A DNA stretch of 64,000 nucleotides, taken from contig NZ_JAHWGT010000006.1 in NCBI RefSeq assembly GCF_020873895.1, positions 62,001 through 126,000 of the forward strand, read 5' to 3'. The notes under the pieces were generated by a model. The model did not search any database. It was not told where the DNA came from and saw nothing but the letters and a program-made list of their open reading frames with translations. The DNA is from Streptomyces sp. DH12. GTDB taxonomy: Bacteria; Actinomycetota; Actinomycetes; Streptomycetales; Streptomycetaceae. This document shows positions 39,926 to 47,792 of this stretch, one piece after another. A program made the translations under genes and the position numbers. Positions within the stretch are counted from its first letter, which is position 1. The number at the start of each line of letters is the position of its first letter.

Positions 39926-39942
39926 GCCGGGGCAGGCCCGGC
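39926..39942 (-). other. intergenic hairpin (early-region series)
   Basis: A 6-bp stem GCCGGG / CCCGGC with a 5-base loop, 43 bases before the methyltransferase start. Confidence 0.35.
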
Positions 39943-39960
39943 CGTGGGAGCGGGTGGTGG

Positions 39961-41733
39961 TTAGGCGGCGGGGTGGGTGCCGGTGGTGGGGTCGCAGCCG
40001 AGGTGGGTGGTGTATCCGCGGGTGGCCCAGTCGGTGTTCATGGGCTTGTCGCAGATGGTGCAGAGGGGTTCTTCGGTCTCTGCCGTGCCGGCCGTTCCCT
40101 CCCCGTTCCCCCTCTTCGAGGGGGGAACGTGGGGAACGGGGGGCGTTCCGGGTGTTTCCGCGAGCGTTCCGGGAAACGTCTGACCTGCGGTTTCGCTTGT
40201 TCCGGGGGGCGTTCCGGGAAACGTTTCCGGGAAACGTCCGTCGGAACGGGTCGCGGAACGGTCTCCGGAAACGTCGAAACCGGGCTGATTCGGGCGGGCC
40301 TTGCGGCGGCGAACGGCCTCGGCGATCTTGTCGTTTCCGCCGGGCACCTGCCGCTCGACGAGGGCCTGTCGGGCGACGCGGTTGCCGGCGTCGTTGGGGA
40401 TGCCAGCGGCGTCGAGGGTGGCGATGATGTGCTCGACGGTCCCGGGCGTGGCGGCGAGGCCCGCGGGCTCCTGCTCGTAGGTCATGACGACGTGGCGGGT
40501 GCAGCCGGGCACGTAGCGGTCGCCGTCGCGGCGGGACTGGCGGACGATGTGGAACACGTCGGGGCCGATGCCGGTACGGGTGTAGGTGCGGCGCAGCAGG
40601 AGGTCTCCGCCGCCCTGGGCGCGCAGCTCCCACACGTGGTCGACGTCCTGGGTCTTGGCCGAGGATCCGCGGGCGCCGCGTTCGGCGTCCTTGCCGGTGT
40701 GGTCCAGGCGGACGCTGCTGATGCCGGCGCGCTTGAGGGGCAGGAGGGTGTGGCGGTAGAGGTTCAGCCACGTGTCGCTGTCGTTCTCCGGGCCGGTGAT
40801 GAACCGGCTGACGGTGTCGAGGCAGACGAGTTGGGCTTCGCACTCGCGGACCAGGTCCATGAGGTCCTGGCCGCCGCCGGCGGTGTCGAGGGGGCGGATG
40901 GGCGGGAACGAGGCGTAGGACATGAGGCCCATACGGCCGGGCCCGCCGCCGTAGGAGATCATGCGGTCCTGGATGTCCTGGTGGCCGTTCTCGGCGTCGA
41001 CGTACAGCAGCGGTACGGCCGGGCGGGGCCGGTCGCCGAGGAACGGCTGGCCGGTGGCCATGCGCCACAGCCACTCCTGGACGAGGAGGGACTTGCCGGC
41101 CTTGCCGTCGCCGACGATGGCGATCTGTTGGCCCGGTGCCATGAGCCGGCCGAGGAGGAGTTCGACGCGGCCGAAGTCGGTGGCGAAGAACGGGTCCCAG
41201 TCGAGGAGGGCGCCGGTGAGGTGGGTGGGGCCCGTGGCGCCGGTGCGGCTGGTCTCGTACTCGCGGTGCTTGGAGTCCAGCTCGTCGAGTGCTTCGGGGT
41301 CGGCAATCCCGGTGAGGATGGCCGCCTGCTTGGCGGTGGCGTGCTCGAAGTGGCGGCGCAGCCGGGCCTTCTCGGCGATCTGATCCGCGAAGTGCGGGGC
41401 CATACTGCCGGGGATGTAGTCGGCGCCGAGGCGGTTGATGAGGTTGCCGCCGTCGACTTCACGGAGCCGTCCGGCCTTCTCGATCTCGGCCCGGACCTTG
41501 ACGGGGTGGAGCGGCGTCCCCTCGGCGATCATCCCGCCGACGGTGTCCCAGATAAGGCGGATCGGCGGCTGATAGATGTCGTCCCGGGTGATGACCTTGG
41601 CGCACTCCAGGTACGCGGAGGCGTCGTGCATGATGACGCCCGCTACGAGGTTCTCAGCCTCGGCGTCGTGGGGGGCGCGTCGGTTGAGACCGTCGTGATC
41701 CGCCTGGTGCGGGAAGGGGCGGACGTTCTCCAC
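39961..41733 (-). CDS. replicative helicase-like protein (DnaB-N plus RepA-type AAA ATPase)
   Basis: A 590-residue protein from GTG 41733 with GAGGAG upstream. The N-terminal region (about 15-115: HDAEAENLVAGVIMHDASAY) matches DnaB-like helicase N-domains; the central RecA-fold ATPase has Walker A GDGKAGKSLL and Walker B LVCLDTVSRF. A C-terminal disordered zone is rich in FPGT/ETPGT repeats, followed by a CTICDKPMN...LGC zinc knuckle. Likely the phage replication initiator/helicase. The repeat-coding DNA forms an iteron-like cluster. Confidence 0.82.
   Translation of the reverse strand: MENVRPFPHQADHDGLNRRAPHDAEAENLVAGVIMHDASAYLECAKVITRDDIYQPPIRLIWDTVGGMIAEGTPLHPVKVRAEIEKAGRLREVDGGNLINRLGADYIPGSMAPHFADQIAEKARLRRHFEHATAKQAAILTGIADPEALDELDSKHREYETSRTGATGPTHLTGALLDWDPFFATDFGRVELLLGRLMAPGQQIAIVGDGKAGKSLLVQEWLWRMATGQPFLGDRPRPAVPLLYVDAENGHQDIQDRMISYGGGPGRMGLMSYASFPPIRPLDTAGGGQDLMDLVRECEAQLVCLDTVSRFITGPENDSDTWLNLYRHTLLPLKRAGISSVRLDHTGKDAERGARGSSAKTQDVDHVWELRAQGGGDLLLRRTYTRTGIGPDVFHIVRQSRRDGDRYVPGCTRHVVMTYEQEPAGLAATPGTVEHIIATLDAAGIPNDAGNRVARQALVERQVPGGNDKIAEAVRRRKARPNQPGFDVSGDRSATRSDGRFPETFPGTPPGTSETAGQTFPGTLAETPGTPPVPHVPPSKRGNGEGTAGTAETEEPLCTICDKPMNTDWATRGYTTHLGCDPTTGTHPAA
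40090..40275. repeat. iteron-like cluster of CGTT(T/C)CCGGGAAACG repeats (origin candidate)
   Basis: About a dozen full or half copies of a palindromic motif within the 3' part of the helicase gene. Complete copies: CGTTCCGGGAAACGT at 40165-40179 and 40210-40224, and ACGTTTCCGGGAAACGT at 40221-40237; half sites include GGGAACG near 40131 and 40133-40138, GGAACG at 40242 and 40255, and CTCCGGAAACGT at 40263-40274. Repeats inside a replication gene recall lambda O and other phage origins. Confidence 0.6.
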
Positions 41734-41744
41734 GTGCGGGCTCC

Positions 41745-42068
41745 TCAGAACAAGGTGTCGGGCTGGGGCCCCGCCGGGCGGGGGCCGGGGCAGTGGTGGT
41801 CGGCGACGTGAGGGTGGGGGCAGGTGGCGGGGTGTCCGCGGTGGATCCACCGGAGCCGGGCCGGTGCCTGCGGGTGGGGCTTGTAGAGGCACCAGATGAG
41901 CCGGTTGGGGCCGCGGGCGGCCGCCTGCTCGTCGGGGGTGAGCGGAGCGGTGGGGTCGACGACTGCCTTGAGGGCTGCGCGATCGCCGACCCACTGGGTG
42001 AGGAGGGGCGCGCGGCAGGCGGGGCAGCGGGAGTCGTCGCCGCCTCGCCGTACCGCGCGCCCGGCCAT
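41745..42068 (-). CDS. 107-residue Cys/His-rich phage protein
   Basis: MAGRAVRRGGDDSRCPACRA... with CPAC near the start and WCLYKPHPQAPARLRW, then a His/Cys cluster HRGHPATCPHPHVADHHCPG. Probable double zinc-binding protein. One-base overlap with the upstream gene, and its TGA is followed at once by the helicase ribosome binding site. Confidence 0.66.
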   Translation of the reverse strand: MAGRAVRRGGDDSRCPACRAPLLTQWVGDRAALKAVVDPTAPLTPDEQAAARGPNRLIWCLYKPHPQAPARLRWIHRGHPATCPHPHVADHHCPGPRPAGPQPDTLF

Positions 42069-42388
42069 CAGGCGACCTCGCTGTCGTCCTGCCAGAGGGT
42101 GCCGCCGCTGGTGCGCCGCTCGTACATCTCCCGCTGGACACTGCGGAGTCGGCCGCCGCTGATCTCGTCGCCGGCCACCTCGATGCCGACCACGCGGACC
42201 TTCACGGCGGGGTTCTTGTCCTCGTCGGGGCCGGGCTCGGTGCGCTCAACGTGCGCCAGCTCGACGACGGCCATCCACCGGCCGCGGCGCTGCTTGAACA
42301 TCTCGGTCGCGAACGGCTCCAGGGCTTCGGCGACGTCGGTGAGCACCTTGCTGTCGAACTTCACGTCGGCGTCGATGTGGAGGGTCAT
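42068..42388 (-). CDS. 106-residue phage protein of unknown function
   Basis: MTLHIDADVKFDSKVLTDVA... is an alpha/beta protein with a long strand pair (WMAVVELAHVERTEP, AVKVRVVGIEVAGDE). Similar proteins occur near recombination genes in Streptomyces phages. ATGA overlap with the preceding gene. Confidence 0.66.
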   Translation of the reverse strand: MTLHIDADVKFDSKVLTDVAEALEPFATEMFKQRRGRWMAVVELAHVERTEPGPDEDKNPAVKVRVVGIEVAGDEISGGRLRSVQREMYERRTSGGTLWQDDSEVA

Positions 42389-42642
42389 GCTGCGGTCCTT
42401 CCGTGGTGGGTGGCGGCCGCCGGGCAGGTGGCCCGGTGGGTGGTGCGGATGGTGGCGGCGAACCGCTGCACGGCGAGCGGGCCGGTGACGGGGCCCTCGA
42501 CGGTGTGGCAGCGGAGGCACTCGAAGCGGGCGCGGGGCTGGCGGCGCCACGTGATCTGGCCGGCGCGGTCGCCGTGGCGGATCTCGCGTCCCTCGCCGCA
42601 GTCGACGTACAGCGCGTCGATGACGCGGGCGGGGCCGGTCAT
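42385..42642 (-). CDS. 85-residue zinc-motif phage protein
   Basis: MTGPARVIDALYVDCGEGRE... carries RFECLRCHTVEGPV and a later HRATCPAAATHH, forming a likely Cys2/His-Cys zinc site. ATGA overlaps link it to the WhiB gene upstream and the 106-residue gene downstream. Confidence 0.66.
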   Translation of the reverse strand: MTGPARVIDALYVDCGEGREIRHGDRAGQITWRRQPRARFECLRCHTVEGPVTGPLAVQRFAATIRTTHRATCPAAATHHGRTAA

Positions 42643-42935
42643 GAGGCGGTCCTCCGGCGCTTCCGGTGGATCGAGCGCCGCTCGCCCTCGGTCAGCCCGC
42701 CGGCGACGCCTTCCTCCAGGCGGGTGTCGAGGGCCCACTGCCGGCAGGTCTGCATCACGGGGCAGGAGTGGCAGACGGACCGGGCCTCCTCGGCCTGCGC
42801 GATGGCGGGCCCGGTGGTGCCGGTGGGGAAGAACAGGTCCGGGTCGACATCGCGGCAGGCGGCGAAGTGGCGCCAGTCCGCCGGGCGGCGGGTCTCGGGG
42901 GCGTAGTTCCAGTGGGTGGCCCAGTGCAGGCTCAT
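42639..42935 (-). CDS. phage-encoded WhiB-like iron-sulfur regulator
   Basis: A 98-residue Wbl protein. Four cluster-ligating cysteines C27 (FAAC), C55 (SVC), C58 and C64 (CPVMQTC), then the turn motif EGVAGGLTEGER and a basic RKRRR tail. Wbl proteins bind a 4Fe-4S cluster and partner with the principal sigma factor. Phage Wbls can alter host developmental gene expression. It sits within an overlapping early operon. Confidence 0.9.
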   Translation of the reverse strand: MSLHWATHWNYAPETRRPADWRHFAACRDVDPDLFFPTGTTGPAIAQAEEARSVCHSCPVMQTCRQWALDTRLEEGVAGGLTEGERRSIHRKRRRTAS

Positions 42936-43420
42936 GCGGCCACCGCCCCGAAGTCGGGCCAGTCCTGGCCCGCCTCCAGTCCGCGGACCACGAGAGCGAT
43001 CCGCCCGCCCTTGACCTTGCAGCCGAGCCGCATGTCGGGCCCGACGACTCGGGTGTGGTCGTCGTCGTCCAGGAGGCCCGCGTCGACCAGCCCGTCGACC
43101 GCGGCCTTGAAGGACGGGTACCAGTTCGCCGGGTCGCACCGGCCCGAGGTCGCGGGGTGGTAGATGCCGAAGATGTGGGCGCGCTGGAAGAGGGGACCGG
43201 GCTTGGCCGCGGCGAGTGCGGCCATGAGGGTCTCGTTCTCGCTGACGGCCACCATGGCGGCTTCGCGGATCGCGCGGGTGCGGCGACCCTTGGGGGCGTG
43301 GTGGAGTCGCTGGTTGCTGTTGAGGAGTTCGAGGCCGGCCTTGAGGGTGATGGTGTAGGTGGCCCCGGCCGCGGCCGGGCGGGTGGTCAGCCCGGCCGCG
43401 GGGGTCTGAGTGGTGGTCAC
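42932..43420 (-). CDS. RusA-family Holliday-junction resolvase-like nuclease
   Basis: A 162-residue protein from GTG 43420, overlapping the previous stop. N-terminal YTITLKAGLELLNSNQRLHH is the actinophage RusA-like start; RCDPANWYPSFKAAVDGLVD followed by AGLLDDDDHTRV carries the acidic catalytic residues of the family. It would resolve replication or recombination junctions before packaging. Confidence 0.82.
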   Translation of the reverse strand: MTTTQTPAAGLTTRPAAAGATYTITLKAGLELLNSNQRLHHAPKGRRTRAIREAAMVAVSENETLMAALAAAKPGPLFQRAHIFGIYHPATSGRCDPANWYPSFKAAVDGLVDAGLLDDDDHTRVVGPDMRLGCKVKGGRIALVVRGLEAGQDWPDFGAVAA

Positions 43421-43692
43421 GCGGCCCACCGCCGGTCGTACTCGGTGCGGGCGCCGTGCTCGTTCGCGGCCTGGAGGGTGAGGATCTGCGCGTCGAGGCT
43501 GGCGCGGGCCTGCTCCGACAGACGCAGGCGGTGCCTCAGCTCGACGAGGGCGGCCTGCTCGGGCCGCTCGGTGGCCAGGGCACGGGCGCGGTCCTGCTCG
43601 GCAGCGAGCAGCCGCTCCAGCTCGCGGATGCGGGCGGCCTGCCCTGCGATGACGTTGCGGGCCGCGGTGAGGCGGCGGGCGAGACGACTCAT
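43417..43692 (-). CDS. 91-residue coiled-coil phage protein
   Basis: MSRLARRLTAARNVIAGQAA..., a continuous Arg/Leu/Glu helix with heptad pattern (RIRELERLLAAEQDRARAL). Probably oligomeric; function unknown. GTGA overlap with RusA. Confidence 0.66.
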   Translation of the reverse strand: MSRLARRLTAARNVIAGQAARIRELERLLAAEQDRARALATERPEQAALVELRHRLRLSEQARASLDAQILTLQAANEHGARTEYDRRWAA

Positions 43693-43693
43693 G

Positions 43694-44404
43694 TCAGGCT
43701 CCGTTCTGCTGGTGCGGGATCAGGGGCCACTCGGGCCGGCAGACCGCCGCCGGGTCCTTGCGGCGCAGGTACTCCTGAAGCGACGCGGCCTGCTCGGCGG
43801 CCCACCCGGCCTGCACCGCGTGCAGCTCCGGCAGCGGGTAGCCGGCGACGCGCGGGTAGCGGGTGGCGATCCGCCAGGCGACCCGGCACGCGGCGATGGC
43901 GTCGGCGTCCGCGGTGTGGGCCTCGCCGATCGGCACCTCGTAGTGCGCGCACAGGTCGACGAGCTTGCGGGAGCCGCGCCGGTACTTGTCGACGGCCTTG
44001 TCCAGCACCAGCGGGTCGACCACGCACAGCCCCGTGAGTCCGTCGGGCAGCGGGTCGTGGCCGTGCCGGCGGGCCTCCCGGTCGAGCATCGTGAGGTCGA
44101 AGCGGGCGTTCATCGCGACGATCGGCACGCCGTGTGCGATGGCCTGGCGGAGCGCGGCCAGCACGTCCCCGACGACCTCCGCCGCGGGCCGGCCCTCGGC
44201 GCGGGCCCGGTCGGTGGTGATGCCGTGGACGGCGGCGGCGCCGTCGGGGATCGGCACGCCGGGGTCGGCGAGCCAGGTGGCGGACTGGGTGGGCTGGTCG
44301 CCGCCGCACTGGACGACGCAGGCGGTGACGATGCGGTCGGTCTCGACGTCGACGCCGGTGGTCTCCAGGTCGAAGCCACACAGGCGGCCGGTGTGCCAGC
44401 TCAC
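43694..44404 (-). CDS. DnaQ-like 3'-5' exonuclease (DEDDh)
   Basis: A 236-residue exonuclease. ExoI CGFDLETTGVD gives the first Asp/Glu pair, ExoII AMNARFDLTMLD the second Asp, and ExoIII IGEAHTADADAIAA the His and final Asp. Starts at GTG 44404, overlapping the previous stop. Likely supports phage replication or recombination, or proofreading-like trimming. No phage polymerase is present, so host Pol III is presumably used. Confidence 0.88.
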   Translation of the reverse strand: MSWHTGRLCGFDLETTGVDVETDRIVTACVVQCGGDQPTQSATWLADPGVPIPDGAAAVHGITTDRARAEGRPAAEVVGDVLAALRQAIAHGVPIVAMNARFDLTMLDREARRHGHDPLPDGLTGLCVVDPLVLDKAVDKYRRGSRKLVDLCAHYEVPIGEAHTADADAIAACRVAWRIATRYPRVAGYPLPELHAVQAGWAAEQAASLQEYLRRKDPAAVCRPEWPLIPHQQNGA

Positions 44405-45174
44405 GCGACACCCCCGGCGGTGCGCTCCTTGCCGATGCGAACGACCATCTCGCCGATGGCCTCCTCGTCGCCCGTCTCGTTCGTGACGAGCGCGCCGAGC
44501 TGCTGTGTCGTGCGCAGCTCGTAGTGGATCTGCCGCAGCCGGCCGGCGCTGGTGCGCGGGTTGCAGATCTCGTCCAGGTAGCTCACGGCCGGGCGGGTCG
44601 GGGCTTCACCGCGCTGCATGTACGACGCGTCGGGGTCCTTGTCGTGGGTCGGCGTCAGACCGCCGGTCAGCAGCAGCACCCGCAGCGCCACGGACTGGGC
44701 TTTCGCTGTGGCCTTGTCCGCCGAGTCCAGCGCCTCACCCTGCGAGCGCAGCAGCGGCAGCGTGTCGCCTTTCGGGCCCATCACCAGCCAGGACACACGC
44801 ACCGTGCACTCGCGCATCTTGCTGCCCTTAGACGTCGTGGTGTCGCGGTACTCCGCCTCCACGTCGACCGGGAAGATGTTGACGCCGTGCCGCACCGTGA
44901 CCGGCCCGAAGGTGTTCACCACCGTGTCCACGCCACGGAAGTTGAAGCGGGTGCCGCCGCCGTTGTACTGCTCGCCCTTGGAGATGGCGCGCACCTCGCG
45001 CCGCACACGAAGCCACGCGATGTGCACCGGCACCATGTCCGGGTTGCCGTCGCCCGGCTCGTAGGTGGCCATCGGATCCGGCGCCGGGGCCGACTCGTGT
45101 TCGGCCGTGCCCGTACGGTCCTCCTCGGCGAGCTGTCGTCCGGCCGCTGCGGCCGCGTTCTCCCGGAGTCCCAT
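44401..45174 (-). CDS. ERF-family single-strand annealing recombinase
   Basis: A 257-residue protein. After a disordered acidic N-terminus come VHIAWLRVRREVRAISKGEQ, RFNFRGVDTVVNTFGPV and KATAKAQSVALRVLLL, typical of ERF-type annealases. Forms an operon with the YqaJ nuclease directly upstream (TGATG overlap), the usual two-component phage recombination system. Confidence 0.85.
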   Translation of the reverse strand: MGLRENAAAAAGRQLAEEDRTGTAEHESAPAPDPMATYEPGDGNPDMVPVHIAWLRVRREVRAISKGEQYNGGGTRFNFRGVDTVVNTFGPVTVRHGVNIFPVDVEAEYRDTTTSKGSKMRECTVRVSWLVMGPKGDTLPLLRSQGEALDSADKATAKAQSVALRVLLLTGGLTPTHDKDPDASYMQRGEAPTRPAVSYLDEICNPRTSAGRLRQIHYELRTTQQLGALVTNETGDEEAIGEMVVRIGKERTAGGVA

Positions 45175-46217
45175 CAGGACATCTCCTTGTGGCGGTAGGT
45201 CTTGGCGATGTCGAGGCGCTCGCCCGGCGTGCACGACACGCACGCGGCGTAGGCGTCCGGCCAGCGCTCGGCGAGCAACTCCAGGTCGACTGCGGGTCGG
45301 CCGGCGGTCGGCGCCATCTCGTAGGCGGTCTCACCGCCGACGAGAGCGGCCTGCGCCCCGTCGAGGGCGGCGAGCATCCGGGCCTTCGCCGCGGTCTTCT
45401 GGTGCTTAGCGGCGGCCTCGGCGAGGCGGGCCTGCTCGTAGTCGTGGAGGGCGTCGAGGGCGTCGTCGTGCCGGTCGATGTCGACCGACCCCGAGCGTTC
45501 TGGGTGCAGGCGGCGGTACAGGCTGACGATGTGCTCGGGGTTGCCCGTCGGCTCCGGCGGGACGCCGGGCTGCACGTGGTTGGTCCAGAACCGGTCGACG
45601 GCGGTCTCGATGTCGGCGATGACGTCTGCGTACTGGTCGGCGCGGACAACGCCCTGGTGGTACTCGTTCCCGCCGATCAGGACGGCGTAGTGCATGTGCT
45701 CGTAGCCGCACACGCTGATCTGGTGGAGGATCTGCGCCAGCACGTCGTCCGGCGGGCCGGCGTGCCACTGCGCCGACTTGAATGCGGAGCGGGTCTTGAC
45801 CTCCAGGGCGCAGGGGATCCGCTCGTCCTCGGCCAGCGGGCATTCGGTGATGCGCCGGTCCAAGGTGGTCATGCGGTGCGGGTGGTCGACGTGGGCGACG
45901 AGGCCGACGCGGCGGATCACCGACCGGTTGCGCATGGCCCAGACGCGGGCCACGGGCTCTTCGTGGACGGTGCCCCAGAACGCCGCCTCTCCGGCGTCAT
46001 CGATGTCCTCGCCGCGCTTGTCGAGGTAGACCTTGAGCGGCGGGTTCTGCTCGACAAGACCGAGGATGGCGGGGACGTCGCTGGAGCCGATGCCGTCGCG
46101 GCGGGCGGCGAGCCAGTCGGCGCGGTCGGCGTCGGCGGGGAGGATGAGGCGGCCGGTGGGGGTGACCCGGCGGCCGGCGGCCGGGGCCTGAGCCCCGGCC
46201 AGCGCGGTCTTCGTCAT
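45174..46217 (-). CDS. YqaJ-type viral exonuclease
   Basis: A 347-residue nuclease of the YqaJ/lambda-Exo superfamily. Seen: WLAARRDGIGSSDVPAILGL near residue 36, EAAFWGTVHEEPVARVW, and the catalytic PCALEVKTRSAFKSAQW with ALEVKT as the E-x-K element, then QILHQISVCGYEHMHYAVL. It would resect double-strand ends for the adjacent ERF annealase. ATG 46217 overlaps the upstream stop (ATGA). Confidence 0.88.
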   Translation of the reverse strand: MTKTALAGAQAPAAGRRVTPTGRLILPADADRADWLAARRDGIGSSDVPAILGLVEQNPPLKVYLDKRGEDIDDAGEAAFWGTVHEEPVARVWAMRNRSVIRRVGLVAHVDHPHRMTTLDRRITECPLAEDERIPCALEVKTRSAFKSAQWHAGPPDDVLAQILHQISVCGYEHMHYAVLIGGNEYHQGVVRADQYADVIADIETAVDRFWTNHVQPGVPPEPTGNPEHIVSLYRRLHPERSGSVDIDRHDDALDALHDYEQARLAEAAAKHQKTAAKARMLAALDGAQAALVGGETAYEMAPTAGRPAVDLELLAERWPDAYAACVSCTPGERLDIAKTYRHKEMS

Positions 46218-46558
46218 GCGGCACCTGCCTCACGCTGCGTCGGGATCCGCCGGACCCCCGCGGCCGCATACAGCCGCTCGGCCAACTCCCGCGCCCGCGC
46301 CCCGTACAGCGGCACCCGCGACGACGCCCGGTCGACCAGCTCGGCCTCCAGCTCCTCGTACGGCAGGCGGCCGTCCGTCGCCGGGACGCCCTCGGCCAGC
46401 TCGTGGAGCCGGTCCCACGCCCCGGTGTCGTCCGGGTCGAGGAGCGCGTCGAGGACGTCGCCGACGATGAGGCGGGTGAGGGCGGTCATGTCGAGGACGA
46501 CCCCGGCGGGGATGCGGTTGATGTCGATCGGGATGGGGCCGGTGATGCGGTCGGTCAT
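46214..46558 (-). CDS. 114-residue phage protein
   Basis: MTDRITGPIPIDINRIPAGV..., then a helical acidic domain (LIVGDVLDALLDPDDTGAWD; EELEAELVDRASSRVPLYGA). ATG 46558 is preferred over upstream in-frame codons because it overlaps the micropeptide stop. Unknown function. Confidence 0.64.
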   Translation of the reverse strand: MTDRITGPIPIDINRIPAGVVLDMTALTRLIVGDVLDALLDPDDTGAWDRLHELAEGVPATDGRLPYEELEAELVDRASSRVPLYGARARELAERLYAAAGVRRIPTQREAGAA

Positions 46559-46650
46559 CGGGTGCTCCTGGTGGAGTCGAGGAGGAGGGCCAGCCACACG
46601 AGGGCCAGGCCGAGGAGAGCGACGGAGGGGCACAGCCAGGGCCACGTCAC
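46555..46650 (-). CDS. 31-residue membrane micropeptide
   Basis: GTG 46650 encodes MTWPWLCPSVALLGLALVWL..., one hydrophobic helix ending in DSTRSTR. Both ends overlap neighbours by four bases (GTGA, ATGA), which supports translation. Confidence 0.6.
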   Translation of the reverse strand: MTWPWLCPSVALLGLALVWLALLLDSTRSTR

Positions 46651-47366
46651 GGCGTCACCTCGGGCAAGTCGTGCGGCAGCCGGTAGTCCGTGTGCAGCGG
46701 CGAGCGGAACCCGTCCTCCCGGGACGGCAGCCGCTCCGCGAGCACCTCCGCCGGCAACGGCCCCGTCGCGGGGGCCAGCAGCGCGCGCAGCCGCTCCGAC
46801 GCTTCGGCGGCGCCCAGCGCCGTCGCCTCGTCGGTCAGCACGTACGCGATCGGGTCCTCGTCGACGGTCCGCGTCCGACCGTCCCCGGCCTCCAGCTCGG
46901 CGATCCGCGCCCGCAGCCGGTCGACCTCGCCCAGCAGGACGACCTCGTCAGCGTCCGCGTCCTCCGCCCACTCCCGCAGCACGGTGCAGCGCTGGCACAT
47001 CTCGCGCCTCGGGTGCTGCGACGGCCCCCACTCGTGCAGCGGACGCTCGTCGTCCCGTTCGTACCGAGTGGCCTCGCAATGCGTCCGGCGCCGCCGGATC
47101 AGCGCGAGCCGCTCGTCGTCGATCGGCCGCTCTACCTCCAGCTCGGCGACCCGCGCCCGCAGGGCGTCCCGCTCAGTCGTCACCGCGAGCAGCGCGTCCA
47201 GCGTGTCCGCCAGCGCGGTCGCCCTCTCCAGCTGCTCCGCCGCCGACTCCGGCGACTGGAGCAGACACGCCGCCTCCAGCGCCGCGGCGATCCCAGCCGC
47301 CGTCTGCCGGGACTGCATCGCCGCGTGCACCACGCCGGCCGCGCTGTTCACGCGCCGGGCGTTCAC
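46647..47366 (-). CDS. 239-residue coiled-coil/zinc-motif phage protein
   Basis: GTG 47366 overlaps the preceding stop. Two coiled-coil segments (LAVTTERDALRARVAELEVE and VVLLGEVDRLRARIAELEAG) flank a central His/Cys stretch HEWGPSQHPRREMCQRC. The C-terminal part is Leu/Ala-rich. Repeated ARVAELE heptads are typical of small actinophage early proteins. Function unknown. Confidence 0.66.
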   Translation of the reverse strand: MNARRVNSAAGVVHAAMQSRQTAAGIAAALEAACLLQSPESAAEQLERATALADTLDALLAVTTERDALRARVAELEVERPIDDERLALIRRRRTHCEATRYERDDERPLHEWGPSQHPRREMCQRCTVLREWAEDADADEVVLLGEVDRLRARIAELEAGDGRTRTVDEDPIAYVLTDEATALGAAEASERLRALLAPATGPLPAEVLAERLPSREDGFRSPLHTDYRLPHDLPEVTP

Positions 47367-47710
47367 GCGGCGACCGCCTGACCGGAGACACGCGTCCAGG
47401 CGCGGACCTCCACGCCGTACACGACCCCCCGCGCGGCGACCTCCGTCACCTCGTCGTCCACGGACCGCCTCGTCAGGACGAGCGCGAAGTGCTCCGCGAA
47501 CTGCCTCACGTCGGCCGGGGCGTCGAAGAAGTACGCGACGACGCGCGGCGTGGTGGTGGCCCACGGCTTGCAGTGGGTCTCCAACACGGTCGGCACGACC
47601 GGGGAGGTGCTCATGATGTGCTCGGCCGCCGCGAGGGCGGACATGTGCCCGTCGCGCTGCGCGGTCTCGATCGAGACCTCCGGCAGTCGGCGGGTAAGGT
47701 CAATGGCCAC
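47363..47710 (-). CDS. 115-residue phage protein
   Basis: MAIDLTRRLPEVSIETAQRD..., mixed alpha/beta with TTPRVVAYFFDAPADVRQFA and GVVYGVEVRAWTRVSG. It is the first of a long run of overlapping minus-strand early genes. No family recognised. Confidence 0.62.
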   Translation of the reverse strand: MAIDLTRRLPEVSIETAQRDGHMSALAAAEHIMSTSPVVPTVLETHCKPWATTTPRVVAYFFDAPADVRQFAEHFALVLTRRSVDDEVTEVAARGVVYGVEVRAWTRVSGQAVAA

Positions 47711-47792
47711 GGTGAACCTCGTTTCTGGTTTGGTGAGGTGAGCCGAGGGGTCGCACGGACCAGGCCCGGTCCTGCGGCCCCGTTTTCGTGGG

